From positions 1 to 38,754 of the forward strand of contig CAIQLG010000034.1 in the NCBI GenBank assembly GCA_903872565.1: a DNA stretch of 38,754 nucleotides, given 5' to 3'. Positions within the stretch are counted from its first letter, which is position 1, and each line of letters starts with the position of its first letter. Below, one piece after another: positions 1-8,501 of this stretch. The translations under genes were made by a program, and so were the position numbers. Origin of the DNA: an uncultured Lentisphaerota bacterium (lineage in GTDB: Bacteria > Verrucomicrobiota > Lentisphaeria > Victivallales > GWF2-50-93). A model generated the notes under the pieces. It worked only from the letters and a program-made list of their open reading frames with translations, did no database searches and was not told where the DNA came from.

Positions 1-822
1 CGTGCCGGTGATTGTCACCGCAGTGTTACCGGACACAGGGCCGCTGGCCGGACTTACGGTCGTGATCGTGGGTGCCGCGGCATAGGTATATCCGCCTGTC
101 TTCGTGACAGATCCGCCAGGAGTTGTCAGAATCACGTCAACTACACCAGCGGTCTTCGCAGGGGTGACGCAGGTCACAGACGTTGCGCTGACGGCAACTA
201 CCGAGGTGGCGGACGTTCCGCCGAAGGTGACGGCGGTTGTCCCGGTGAGATTCGTGCCGGTGATTGTCACCGCCGTGTTACCGGACACAGGGCCGCTGGC
301 CGGACTTACGGTCGTGATCGTGGGTGCCGTAATGCTCGGAAGAACGTTGATGGCCACGCTCTTGAAGGCCATGCCGTAGGTGGCCGTGTCGGTCGGAGTG
401 AAGGTGACGCTGAGCGCCTGGAAGTTTCCAGCATTCAGGATGGTTCCGGCGGTCGGCGTGTAGGCGAAGGTTCCGGGGACGCTGGCGGTGGCGTTGAGCT
501 GCGCCGAGCCAAGGGCCGTTCCGTAGGTAATGTTCGCTGGGTTCGGCCAAGTTATGGTCGGGACAGACAGGGTCAAGTCCTGATTGATGTCGGTCGGCTT
601 CGACCTTGCCGTCGTAGTGTTATCGCCCAGCTGTCCATAGTTATTACATCCCCACATCCAAAGCTTCCCGTCCGCCCCCAGCGCCATGGAATGAATCCCG
701 CCCGCCGCCACCGCGACTATATTGGACAATCCCAGTGCCTTAACCGGCGTCAAGCGGTTCGTCGTGGTGTTATCGCCCAATTGGCCCCAGACGTTATATC
801 CCCACGCCCAGACTGTCCCATC
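1..822 (-). pseudogene. In-frame continuation of the giant protein after the TAG at 823-825: rest of RCC1 unit 6, RCC1 unit 7, an Ig-like segment, two IPT/TIG repeats; runs off the window start
   Basis: Hand translation in the frame of the 823..8385 CDS gives DGTVWAWGYNVWGQLGDNTTTNRLTPVKALGLSNIVAVAAGGIHSMALGADGKLWMWGCNNYGQLGDNTTTARSKPTDINQ...TITTVSPASGPVSGNTAVTITGT with no further stop down to position 1. Confidence 0.8.
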
Positions 823-1650
823 CTACTTCAGCGCCACCGAGTGGTAGTAGCCCGCCGCCACCTGGACCACATCGCTAATACCACTGGCCTGGACTGGCGT
901 ATTTCGCTGGGTGGTACTCCCATCCCCCAATTGGCCATTGCTGTTATTCCCCCACACCCAGATCGTCCCATCCGACTTCAGCGCCAGCGAGTGACCGTTT
1001 CCTGCGGAGATCTGGACCACGCCACTAAAACCACTGGCCTGACCGACCTGGACCGGTGTCGAGCTGCCCGTCGTGGTTCCATTCCCCAATTGGCCGTTGC
1101 CATTGTCTCCCCACGCCCAGACCGTCCCATCCGACTTCAGCGCCAGCGAGTGGGAGTTGTCCGTGGAGACCTGGATTGCGCCGGTCAAACCAGTGGCCTG
1201 ACTGACTTGGACCGGCGATGTCCGCCGCGTGGTGCTCCCATCCCCCAATTGGCCATTGCTGTTATTCCCCCACGCCCAGACCGTCCCATCCGACTTCAGC
1301 GCCAGCGAGCAATTGTAGCCCGCGGCGACCGCCTTAATGCCGGCCGGCGTGAGCGCCTGGATCGGTGTCAGAGAGTACATCGTGGTTCCAACCCCCAATT
1401 CGCCATCGTTGTTCTCCCCCCACGCCCAGACCGTCCCATCGGACCTCACCGCCAGCGAGTGATTGTATCCAGCGACGACCTGGATTGCGCCAGTCAAACC
1501 ACTGGCCTGGCTGACCTGAATCAGGGTCGATTTGTTGGTCCAGGTTCCATCTCCCAATTTCCCATAAGAATTACTCCCAGACGCCCAGACCGTGCCATTG
1601 TTCCTCAGCGCCAGGTTGTGGTCGTACCCGGCGCCCAGTGCCATGCGCCC
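598..1650 (-). repeat. Seven tandem RCC1-type repeats (one full propeller's worth)
   Basis: Units with HSLALKSDGTVWAWGxNxxGQLGDG signature; unit 6 carries the TAG, unit 7 lies beyond it. Confidence 0.85.
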
Positions 1651-4600
1651 ATCGTTGTCAATGAACGTCAGAGTGTGGACCGTGGTGGAGCCGGGCATGG
1701 CATTGACGGGTGTGCCCATCGTGACTACGACCGTCTTGCCTATCTGGTTCCAGACAGCATCGTCGATGATCGTGACGGTGGCCGCGGCACTGGTCGAGCC
1801 CGCCGGTATCGTCAGCGGGCTAGAGCTGATCGCGTAGTCGATCCCGAGCGTGGCGGTTCCTCCTGTGACGCTGAACGGCACGGTGACATCCTGGGCAGTG
1901 GTCGCCGAGAGCAGTGCCGTGACCGTGGCCGTCCCCGCGCCCTCCCATTTCGACTGGCTGGCATTGGAGAACGAGACGGTCACCGTGGCGGCATCGTTGT
2001 CCTTGATCGTCAAGGTGTGTACCGTCGTGGCTCCCAGATTCGCATTGGTTGGCGTTCCCATGGTCACGATGACGGTCTCGTCCGGCTCGTCGAGCGCGTC
2101 GTCTACGATAGAGAGCGTGATGTTGGCCGTCGTGGAGCCGGCCAGTATCGTAAGCGGGTTGCTGGTCGTGATCGAGTAGTCCACGCCGCCGCCCGTGGCG
2201 GTTCCCCCTGTGACGCTGAACGGCACAATGATGTCCTTGCCGCTGACCATCGAGAGCTCGGCGGTGATCGTGGCCGTCCCGGCACCCTCGGACACGTCTT
2301 GGTCGCCTACTGTGAACTTGACTGACGGCGGCGTGGTGTCGTCCAGAATCGTGACGGTGGCGGCTGCGGGGTTGCCCAGCATGGCTCCGATGGCGTTGGA
2401 GAGCGTGATCGTGAACGTCTCGTCCGGCTCGTCGAGCATGTCGTTGATGATCGGGACAGTGAACGACTTGCTGACCGATTCGCCGCTGTCCCAGTTGAGC
2501 GTTCCGCTTGTGGAGGTGTAGTCGCTTCCGGCGATGGCCGCCCCGTTGGCGGTGGCGTAGTTGACGCTGGCGACCCCGGTGTTCCCGCCAGTCCGCGCCA
2601 CCGTGATCGTGACGATTCCGGCGTTCTCGTTGACCGAATATGTGTCGGACGAGAACGCCAAGGTTCCGGAGGCCGAGTCGTTGTCCTTGATCGTAAGGGT
2701 GTGAACCGACGGCGACACCTTGATGGCGTTGGCTGGGGTGCCCATGGAAATGATGACCGTCTCGGAGGATTCGACGCCGATGTCGTCGACGATGGTGACC
2801 GTGATAGTCCCGGTGGTGCTTCCGGCGGGGATGGTCAACGAGGAGGAGGGATTGATCGAGTAGTCCACACCGCCACCCGTGGCGGTTCCCGAGACCGTGA
2901 GCGGCACGGTAACCGTCTGGCCGCTGGCGGCCGAGAGCTGGGCCGTGATCGTGGCCGTCCCGGCGCTCTCCCACACCGACTGGCTGTCGGCGGTGAACGA
3001 GATGGTTGGCGTGGCATCGTCGTCGGTGATGGTGAGCGTGTGGATCCATGTCGAGCCCTTGGTGGCGTTGACGGGTGTCCCCATCGTGACTACGACGGTT
3101 TCGTCGGGCTCGTCGAAGGTGTCGTTGTTGATCGTGACGGTGATATTAGCCGTCGAGGAGCCCGCTGGTATCGCCAGCGACAGCGAGCTTGGTGCGACGG
3201 TGTAGTCTGTCCCGGACGTGGCGGATCCGCCGACCGTGAATGGCACGGTGACATCCTGGCCGCTGGGCGCCGAGAGCTGGGCCGTGATCGTGGCGGAGCC
3301 GCCGCTCTCGGCCAGTGGCTGCGACGCGGATGTGAACGACACGGTCGGCGTGGCATCGTTGTCGGTGATGGTGAGCGTGTGGATCCATGTCGAGCCCTTG
3401 GTGGCGTTGACGGGCGTCCCCATCGTGACGACGACGGTCTCGTCTGGCTCATCGAGGGCGTCGTTGTTGATCGTGACGGTGATGGTGGCCGTGGTCGAGC
3501 CGGCCGGTATCGTCAGCGGACTGATCTTGTCCATGACATAGTCGGTTCCGTTCGTGGCGGTTCCCGAGACCGTGAACGGCACCGTGACGACTTTTGCGCT
3601 GACGGCCGAGAGCTGCGCCGTGATCGTGGCCGTCCCGACGCTCTCCAGCTTCGTCTGCGAACTGGCAAACTGCACGACCGGATAGTCGTTGTCTGGAATC
3701 GTGAGAGTGTGGACGTAGTTCGTCCCGAGCGTGGCGTTGTCGCTCGGGGTTCCCAGCGTTACGACGACCTTCTCGTCTGACTCGTCGAGGACGTCGTTGG
3801 TGATAGTGACGGTGATATTGGCTGTCGTGGAGCCCGCCGGTATCGTCAGCGGGCTGGTCTTGTCCACGACGTAGTCGGTTCCGTAGGTGGCGGTACCAGA
3901 GACCGTGAACGGCACGATGACGGCCTGGCCGCAGGGCGCCGAGAGCTGGACTGTGATCGTGGCTGTGGCGTTTACATATGCGTTCATTGATTCTGACCAC
4001 ACTTGCGCTTCAGAAATTGACTGCTCGCTGGCAGTGAACTGCGCCGTGGGCCGGTAGTACGCGCCTACGGCGGCCAAGGTCTGGATGTCCACGGCGCCCA
4101 GCGCCCCGTCGTAGATTCTGAACTCGTCAAACAAGCCTTTGAAGCCGTAGTTCAAAGTGGTCCGGTTTCCTATTGCAAGGTCTTGATATGAGGTCATGAA
4201 CACCGATCCTGCGGGCGGGGTCAGCGCATCGTACAGCTTTCCGTTGACATACCAGTCCACCTCGTACGGGGTCGCCGTCACGGCGTAGTGGTACCAGCCG
4301 CCAGCGACGGTAGAGTGGGTTGTTGAAGTCACCGTGCCGCCTGCCGTGGTATACCATTGGAGCTTGCATGCGCCACCTGACGAATAAATCATCGAGTGCT
4401 TGGTCCCTGACGGATCCTTGAGCGTCAAGGCGGTCTCGTTGGCGGTCCACGACGCCAGATCCGAGTTGATCCAGGAGCTCACGGTGAAGGCCGAATTGGC
4501 CGCCATCGCCGGTATCGGCAGCGTCACCCCGCTGGTGGCGGCGGCGAATTTGATCCCCCCGTTCAACATGCCACTCGTCGTCCAGGTGGGTCCGTTGACC

Positions 4601-7600
4601 AGGATACCGTTGTTGCCGTGGCCGGAGGTGTCGGCCGCCAGCGTGCCAGTGGTTTCGTCGAAAGGCAGATGGGCCAGCAGCCCGGCCACCCGGATCGCCA
4701 CCTCTCCGGATGTCCCCACCGCGCCCAGGTTGTCGGTCGCCTTTGCCGTGAGGATGTATGAGCCAGCAGGAGCTCCGCTCCATGTGAAGGTGTAGGGGGA
4801 GGCCGTCGCCTCGCCCAGCTTCGTCGCCCCCTGGTAGAACTCGACCTTGACTATCGAGCCGCCCAGGCTGGCGGCATCGGCGCTTATCGCGATGTCGTCG
4901 GACGCCATGAATGTCGCCCCCGAAGCGGGGGTTGTGATCTCGACCGAGACGCCCACTGTCAATGTTGCCGCTTCGCTGGTGACACTTCCGCTGGCGTTGG
5001 TCACCACCACGTCGTAGTAACCGACATCGCCGCCCGAAACTGATGAGATCGTGTAAGAGTATCCGTTCGCCCCGGCAATTGGCGCGCCATTATGCCGCCA
5101 CTGGTAGCTCAACGGCGCGGCTCCCGCCGCCTCCACGCTGAAGGCCGCCGGGTCCCCGAGGGCCGCCACCGTCACGTCCGCCGGCTGTGTCACGATCACC
5201 GGGCTGGTCGTCCCAAAGCACGCAACATCCCCGTTGCGATTCACCACAATGATCTTCCCGCTCCGGTCCACCGCCACTCCATGCATATAGGGCTCGCTGC
5301 CGGAGGAAACCGCGAAAAGCTGCCTCCCGGTCTCCCGGTCCAGGACGCTGACTCCCCCTGCGGCGTCGGTCAGTTTGACGAGGCAGTTGGCCGTCAGCGC
5401 CATCCCCCTCGAGGGTGACGAGCCGGGGATCCACAGCGCGTCAGGCGCGGGCAGGCCGGAGGACGACTGATTGTTCGTGACGGCGGAGTCTAACCATTGG
5501 CTCAGGGTGGTCTGGGAATACTTTTTACCGTCGATGTACGCGTCCGAGCCGTCCCATGCGGGAAAGGACAGTGTACAACTAGTATACGGCGCAACCGGCG
5601 TACCCGAGACGGTTTTAATGATAGGGCAGGTGGAGAACATAACAAGCATTTCCTTGTGCAGATCCTCCCCCCAGGCAAGCACGTAGTCGCCCATGGCACC
5701 GATTTGTCGGCCGCCTGCATTAGGTAGCGGGTTGCTGGTGGAGATGGCACCCGTCTCCAGATCGAAGATCCCCATCCTCCGGTAAGGAGCCTCCCGCACA
5801 AAGAGCTTTTGGCCGACCACGGTCATATACCCGCCGGGAACCAGGCCGATCCGGGTCCTTCCAGGCGTGTTGGCCAGGCAGACCCCGGCGCTGGTTTTCT
5901 GCCAGATTATGGCACCGGTCGCCGCGTCCACTGCGTACGCCTGCACGCCCCATTCGTCCAGCATCCCGGACACGAAATACGCCACGCCGTCGTTGACCAG
6001 CACGCCAGTCAGGATTGGCCAACTGCTGATCAGATGCCCGTAGTAGTTGAACCGCCGCTCCGCCGGAGCCGCTCGGAAGCGCCACACCAGCTCGCCGGTG
6101 TGCGCCTCAAAGCAGTACGCGTACCCGTCGCCGGAGCCCACGTAGACGCAGCCGTTCCAGACGGTAGGCGTGGCAAAGACCCAGCCGCCGGTGGCGTAGC
6201 TCCATTTCAGGCTGCCGTCGGCGTTGTCAAGGCATTTAACAACTCCATCGCTGCCCGCCAGATACGTGTAGCCCCCCGCCGTCACCGGCGGTGTCACGTC
6301 GTGATAGATGCTGTTGTAGTCGGCGGCGGCCGGCGGCGTGTACAGCTTATTTGGGTTGTCATACTTCCAAAGCTGGACGCATTGACTGGTGGCCACCCGC
6401 GCATGGGAGGAGGCGCTGCGGCTGTTGTTCGCGCGGTGCGTGGGCCAGTCCAGTTCGTCAGGAACCACCCGCTTCGTCCAGGAGGAGTAGACCGGGCCTT
6501 TTTCCAGCCGCTCGGATTCCACCGCCGTCTGATCGGGATTGAAGGAGCCCTGCGGCACCTCAGCTTTCGTCCCAAAATGCATTTCAAAGCATGGGCAATT
6601 CCTTGGTTCAAACATCATCATTCCATCCGTGGCAAAGGGAACTGAGTCACAATCTACAGAGTTTGGGGAGGATTGCCCCGCGGCGGCAATTTTCTCAAAC
6701 GAGTATTGATATCCCCCGGCGCGGCCATTCCACGTGCCCTGCGGTGTTACGGAGTCTCTGGTGCAATTGCCTTGATTATATGAAACACTCGACCCGTTGG
6801 TGGTGGCGACGCCAGTCAAAATGTCATAGGTGGTGGAATAGTTCTCCCAGCACACAAATTCCTTGCCGCCGTTGCGATAAGGACTTTGGACAATGTCAGG
6901 CCCCACCCACGAAGAAGAGCCGCCCAACGATTTTGTCCATAGGACCGATCCGTCAGCGACGGATAGATACGCCAGGGACGCTAGGGGATATGGAGGATCG
7001 TATGAATTACTGGCTTTCATGGAAACCAGAACGCCATAGGTGGAAGCGTTGATGCCAATGATCATTGCTGGCGCGGTGACGATGGTGACCGGACCCCAGA
7101 TTTTCGATCCGTCCGCAGCGTTGTAACAATAGAGCGAGGTCTGGCTGGCTACATACAGCTTGCCGCCGCCCACCACTAAACTTCCAGCTTCTGCTGTTCC
7201 CAATAACGCGTTGTTGTCGATAAAATCCGACTTGCTATACACGATGGCTCTGTTCGCCAGATCATAGGCGAACAACGTGTTCTTGCCGACATTATCACCA
7301 AGCGCGGCGTAGAGGATGTCATTGTCAACTTTAGCATAAGCATAACCATTTCCATCGGGGAAGGGAATGGCGGTGCTCTCGCCTGTCTCACCGTCAATGA
7401 TCTGATCATCATAGATGACGCCTTTTGAGAAGGCTGCAAGATAAGGGGCGCCCGTCCGACTATAAACTTGAAAAATCCATGTGGATCTAGAAGATTTGTT
7501 AGCCGCCAGTTCCCACAAAAGCTGGCCATTATACGCCGAGGATGCGTACACATGATCTGTTTCTATACCGCCGACGATATCCGGAAGCCACCTGTACACC

Positions 7601-8385
7601 CGTCCGCCGCCGGACGTTATACAATGTGTACCACCGAGAAAGGCATGAATTGTAATACCCTTGGGCTTGGCGAGCCATTGCGGCAAGGTGGGCCAGGTTG
7701 CCCTCTTGTCGTTGTGGAAACGACTGCCTCCGCTGTTGATCATGTTCCCCTCGTAGGTGTCCGGCAGACGGCTGATCTTGGTAATCACCGCCCAGGTGCC
7801 GTTGGTGTCGCTGACCACGGCGGCCGCAGATAGATCATGCGTGCCAGCGATCCAAGTTGTCAGAGCGGCGGACGACAGGCTGCCGCCCTCTGCGGTGGCC
7901 CGCCCCACCCAGGCCTTGGCCCCGGGGGCCAGTATCCGCTCGATCTCGTTGTAGGACACGCTGGCGAGGTCGGAGTCCGTCAGCCCCGTGACCGCCACCA
8001 GATCCATGAAATTATCAGCGTAGGGCATCGAGTAGGCGGTGGTGGACAGCGTGCCGGAGCGGACATAGATGTTGCGACCGAGCAGACCGCCAGCCTTGCC
8101 CTGCGCCGTCTTCAACAGAATTGGATCGCTCTCGAAGGCATCCACCAGCATCTTGGGATCGTCTCCCTTGTTCCAAAAGCCGACCGCCAGCTCGCCGGAT
8201 CCGCATTTCGGCACGGCGACTGCGGCGCAATGCCGCCCCGACTGGGTGAGCAGGGAGAGCGCGAGGGCATCGGCGGCGGTCTGGTCCATCGCCTGGGTGC
8301 CGACGGCGCACATGAGGATGGCGGCGGCGCAGGCAAAGCCACGAGCAAGGGGCGTATGGGAACGTACAAACTGGTCGATTGACAT
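823..8385 (-). CDS. Giant secreted multidomain protein: signal peptide, MTase-like N-terminal region, PQQ-like beta-propeller repeats, Ig-like domains, LamG, 7 Calx-beta, RCC1 repeats; ends at an apparently premature TAG
   Basis: ORF 823..8427. The internal ATG at 8385 is preferred: GAGGG lies a few nt upstream and the product starts MSIDQFVRSHTPLARGFACAAAILMCAVGTQA (signal peptide). Motifs: 'DGSLKWSYATGGWVFATPTVWNGCVYVGSGDGYAYCFEAHTGELVW' (PQQ), 'HLPFDETTGTLAADTSGHGNNG' (LamG), 'GTDY...LTIPAGSTTANITVTI..D...DEPDETVVVTMGTP' (Calx-beta), 'HSLALKSDGTVWAWGNNSNGQLG' (RCC1). Confidence 0.9.
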   Translation of the reverse strand: MSIDQFVRSHTPLARGFACAAAILMCAVGTQAMDQTAADALALSLLTQSGRHCAAVAVPKCGSGELAVGFWNKGDDPKMLVDAFESDPILLKTAQGKAGGLLGRNIYVRSGTLSTTAYSMPYADNFMDLVAVTGLTDSDLASVSYNEIERILAPGAKAWVGRATAEGGSLSSAALTTWIAGTHDLSAAAVVSDTNGTWAVITKISRLPDTYEGNMINSGGSRFHNDKRATWPTLPQWLAKPKGITIHAFLGGTHCITSGGGRVYRWLPDIVGGIETDHVYASSAYNGQLLWELAANKSSRSTWIFQVYSRTGAPYLAAFSKGVIYDDQIIDGETGESTAIPFPDGNGYAYAKVDNDILYAALGDNVGKNTLFAYDLANRAIVYSKSDFIDNNALLGTAEAGSLVVGGGKLYVASQTSLYCYNAADGSKIWGPVTIVTAPAMIIGINASTYGVLVSMKASNSYDPPYPLASLAYLSVADGSVLWTKSLGGSSSWVGPDIVQSPYRNGGKEFVCWENYSTTYDILTGVATTNGSSVSYNQGNCTRDSVTPQGTWNGRAGGYQYSFEKIAAAGQSSPNSVDCDSVPFATDGMMMFEPRNCPCFEMHFGTKAEVPQGSFNPDQTAVESERLEKGPVYSSWTKRVVPDELDWPTHRANNSRSASSHARVATSQCVQLWKYDNPNKLYTPPAAADYNSIYHDVTPPVTAGGYTYLAGSDGVVKCLDNADGSLKWSYATGGWVFATPTVWNGCVYVGSGDGYAYCFEAHTGELVWRFRAAPAERRFNYYGHLISSWPILTGVLVNDGVAYFVSGMLDEWGVQAYAVDAATGAIIWQKTSAGVCLANTPGRTRIGLVPGGYMTVVGQKLFVREAPYRRMGIFDLETGAISTSNPLPNAGGRQIGAMGDYVLAWGEDLHKEMLVMFSTCPIIKTVSGTPVAPYTSCTLSFPAWDGSDAYIDGKKYSQTTLSQWLDSAVTNNQSSSGLPAPDALWIPGSSPSRGMALTANCLVKLTDAAGGVSVLDRETGRQLFAVSSGSEPYMHGVAVDRSGKIIVVNRNGDVACFGTTSPVIVTQPADVTVAALGDPAAFSVEAAGAAPLSYQWRHNGAPIAGANGYSYTISSVSGGDVGYYDVVVTNASGSVTSEAATLTVGVSVEITTPASGATFMASDDIAISADAASLGGSIVKVEFYQGATKLGEATASPYTFTWSGAPAGSYILTAKATDNLGAVGTSGEVAIRVAGLLAHLPFDETTGTLAADTSGHGNNGILVNGPTWTTSGMLNGGIKFAAATSGVTLPIPAMAANSAFTVSSWINSDLASWTANETALTLKDPSGTKHSMIYSSGGACKLQWYTTAGGTVTSTTHSTVAGGWYHYAVTATPYEVDWYVNGKLYDALTPPAGSVFMTSYQDLAIGNRTTLNYGFKGLFDEFRIYDGALGAVDIQTLAAVGAYYRPTAQFTASEQSISEAQVWSESMNAYVNATATITVQLSAPCGQAVIVPFTVSGTATYGTDYVVDKTSPLTIPAGSTTANITVTITNDVLDESDEKVVVTLGTPSDNATLGTNYVHTLTIPDNDYPVVQFASSQTKLESVGTATITAQLSAVSAKVVTVPFTVSGTATNGTDYVMDKISPLTIPAGSTTATITVTINNDALDEPDETVVVTMGTPVNATKGSTWIHTLTITDNDATPTVSFTSASQPLAESGGSATITAQLSAPSGQDVTVPFTVGGSATSGTDYTVAPSSLSLAIPAGSSTANITVTINNDTFDEPDETVVVTMGTPVNATKGSTWIHTLTITDDDATPTISFTADSQSVWESAGTATITAQLSAASGQTVTVPLTVSGTATGGGVDYSINPSSSLTIPAGSTTGTITVTIVDDIGVESSETVIISMGTPANAIKVSPSVHTLTIKDNDSASGTLAFSSDTYSVNENAGIVTITVARTGGNTGVASVNYATANGAAIAGSDYTSTSGTLNWDSGESVSKSFTVPIINDMLDEPDETFTITLSNAIGAMLGNPAAATVTILDDTTPPSVKFTVGDQDVSEGAGTATITAELSMVSGKDIIVPFSVTGGTATGGGVDYSITTSNPLTILAGSTTANITLSIVDDALDEPDETVIVTMGTPTNANLGATTVHTLTIKDNDAATVTVSFSNASQSKWEGAGTATVTALLSATTAQDVTVPFSVTGGTATLGIDYAISSSPLTIPAGSTSAAATVTIIDDAVWNQIGKTVVVTMGTPVNAMPGSTTVHTLTFIDNDGRMALGAGYDHNLALRNNGTVWASGSNSYGKLGDGTWTNKSTLIQVSQASGLTGAIQVVAGYNHSLAVRSDGTVWAWGENNDGELGVGTTMYSLTPIQALTPAGIKAVAAGYNCSLALKSDGTVWAWGNNSNGQLGDGSTTRRTSPVQVSQATGLTGAIQVSTDNSHSLALKSDGTVWAWGDNGNGQLGNGTTTGSSTPVQVGQASGFSGVVQISAGNGHSLALKSDGTIWVWGNNSNGQLGDGSTTQRNTPVQASGISDVVQVAAGYYHSVALK
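1655..4050 (-). repeat. Seven tandem Calx-beta domains, ~110 aa each
   Basis: Repeated (A/E)SxGTATITAQLS...VPFTVSGTAT.GTDY...IPAGSTTA.ITVTI.(N/D)D..DEPDETVVVTMGTP..A..GS..HTLTI.D(N/D)D. Confidence 0.85.
4075..4680 (-). other. LamG/concanavalin-like domain within the giant protein
   Basis: LLAHLPFDETTGTLAADTSGHGNNGILVNGPTWTTSGMLNGGIKF...WYVNGKLYD...LFDEFRIYDGALG. Confidence 0.8.
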
Positions 8386-8501
8386 AGAACCCTCACTTTG
8401 GTTATTGTTTTTTCCCAATAATCTCAAGGCACGGAATCCTTGAAAGCTCGCCTTAGGAACTGTGAACCTAATCCGCAGCAGCGGCTGGAATTACTGGTGA
8501 A

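Noticed and set aside
823-825. Stop-codon recoding (e.g. pyrrolysine at TAG)
   Set aside because: No supporting element or pyl genes visible; sibling repeats have Ser here, so a point mutation or error is simpler.
691-2325. 544-aa plus-strand ORF (RRHRDYIGQSQ...RPDRPIRLQRQR repeats)
   Set aside because: Antisense shadow of the GC-rich RCC1/Calx-beta repeats; Arg/His-rich with no domain motifs.
2701-3780. 359-aa plus-strand ORF, and the minus alternate-frame ORFs 1820..3049, 3090..3452, 3449..4000 and 4127..4783
   Set aside because: Out-of-frame readings of the giant gene; its main frame has clear domain motifs throughout.
1-4050. Periodic repeats considered as a CRISPR array
   Set aside because: Periods are 250-340 bp and fully coding; no short repeat/spacer pattern.
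5809-6645. 278-aa plus-strand ORF opposite the PQQ region, and 7837..8382
   Set aside because: Antisense to a strongly supported CDS; no recognisable motifs.
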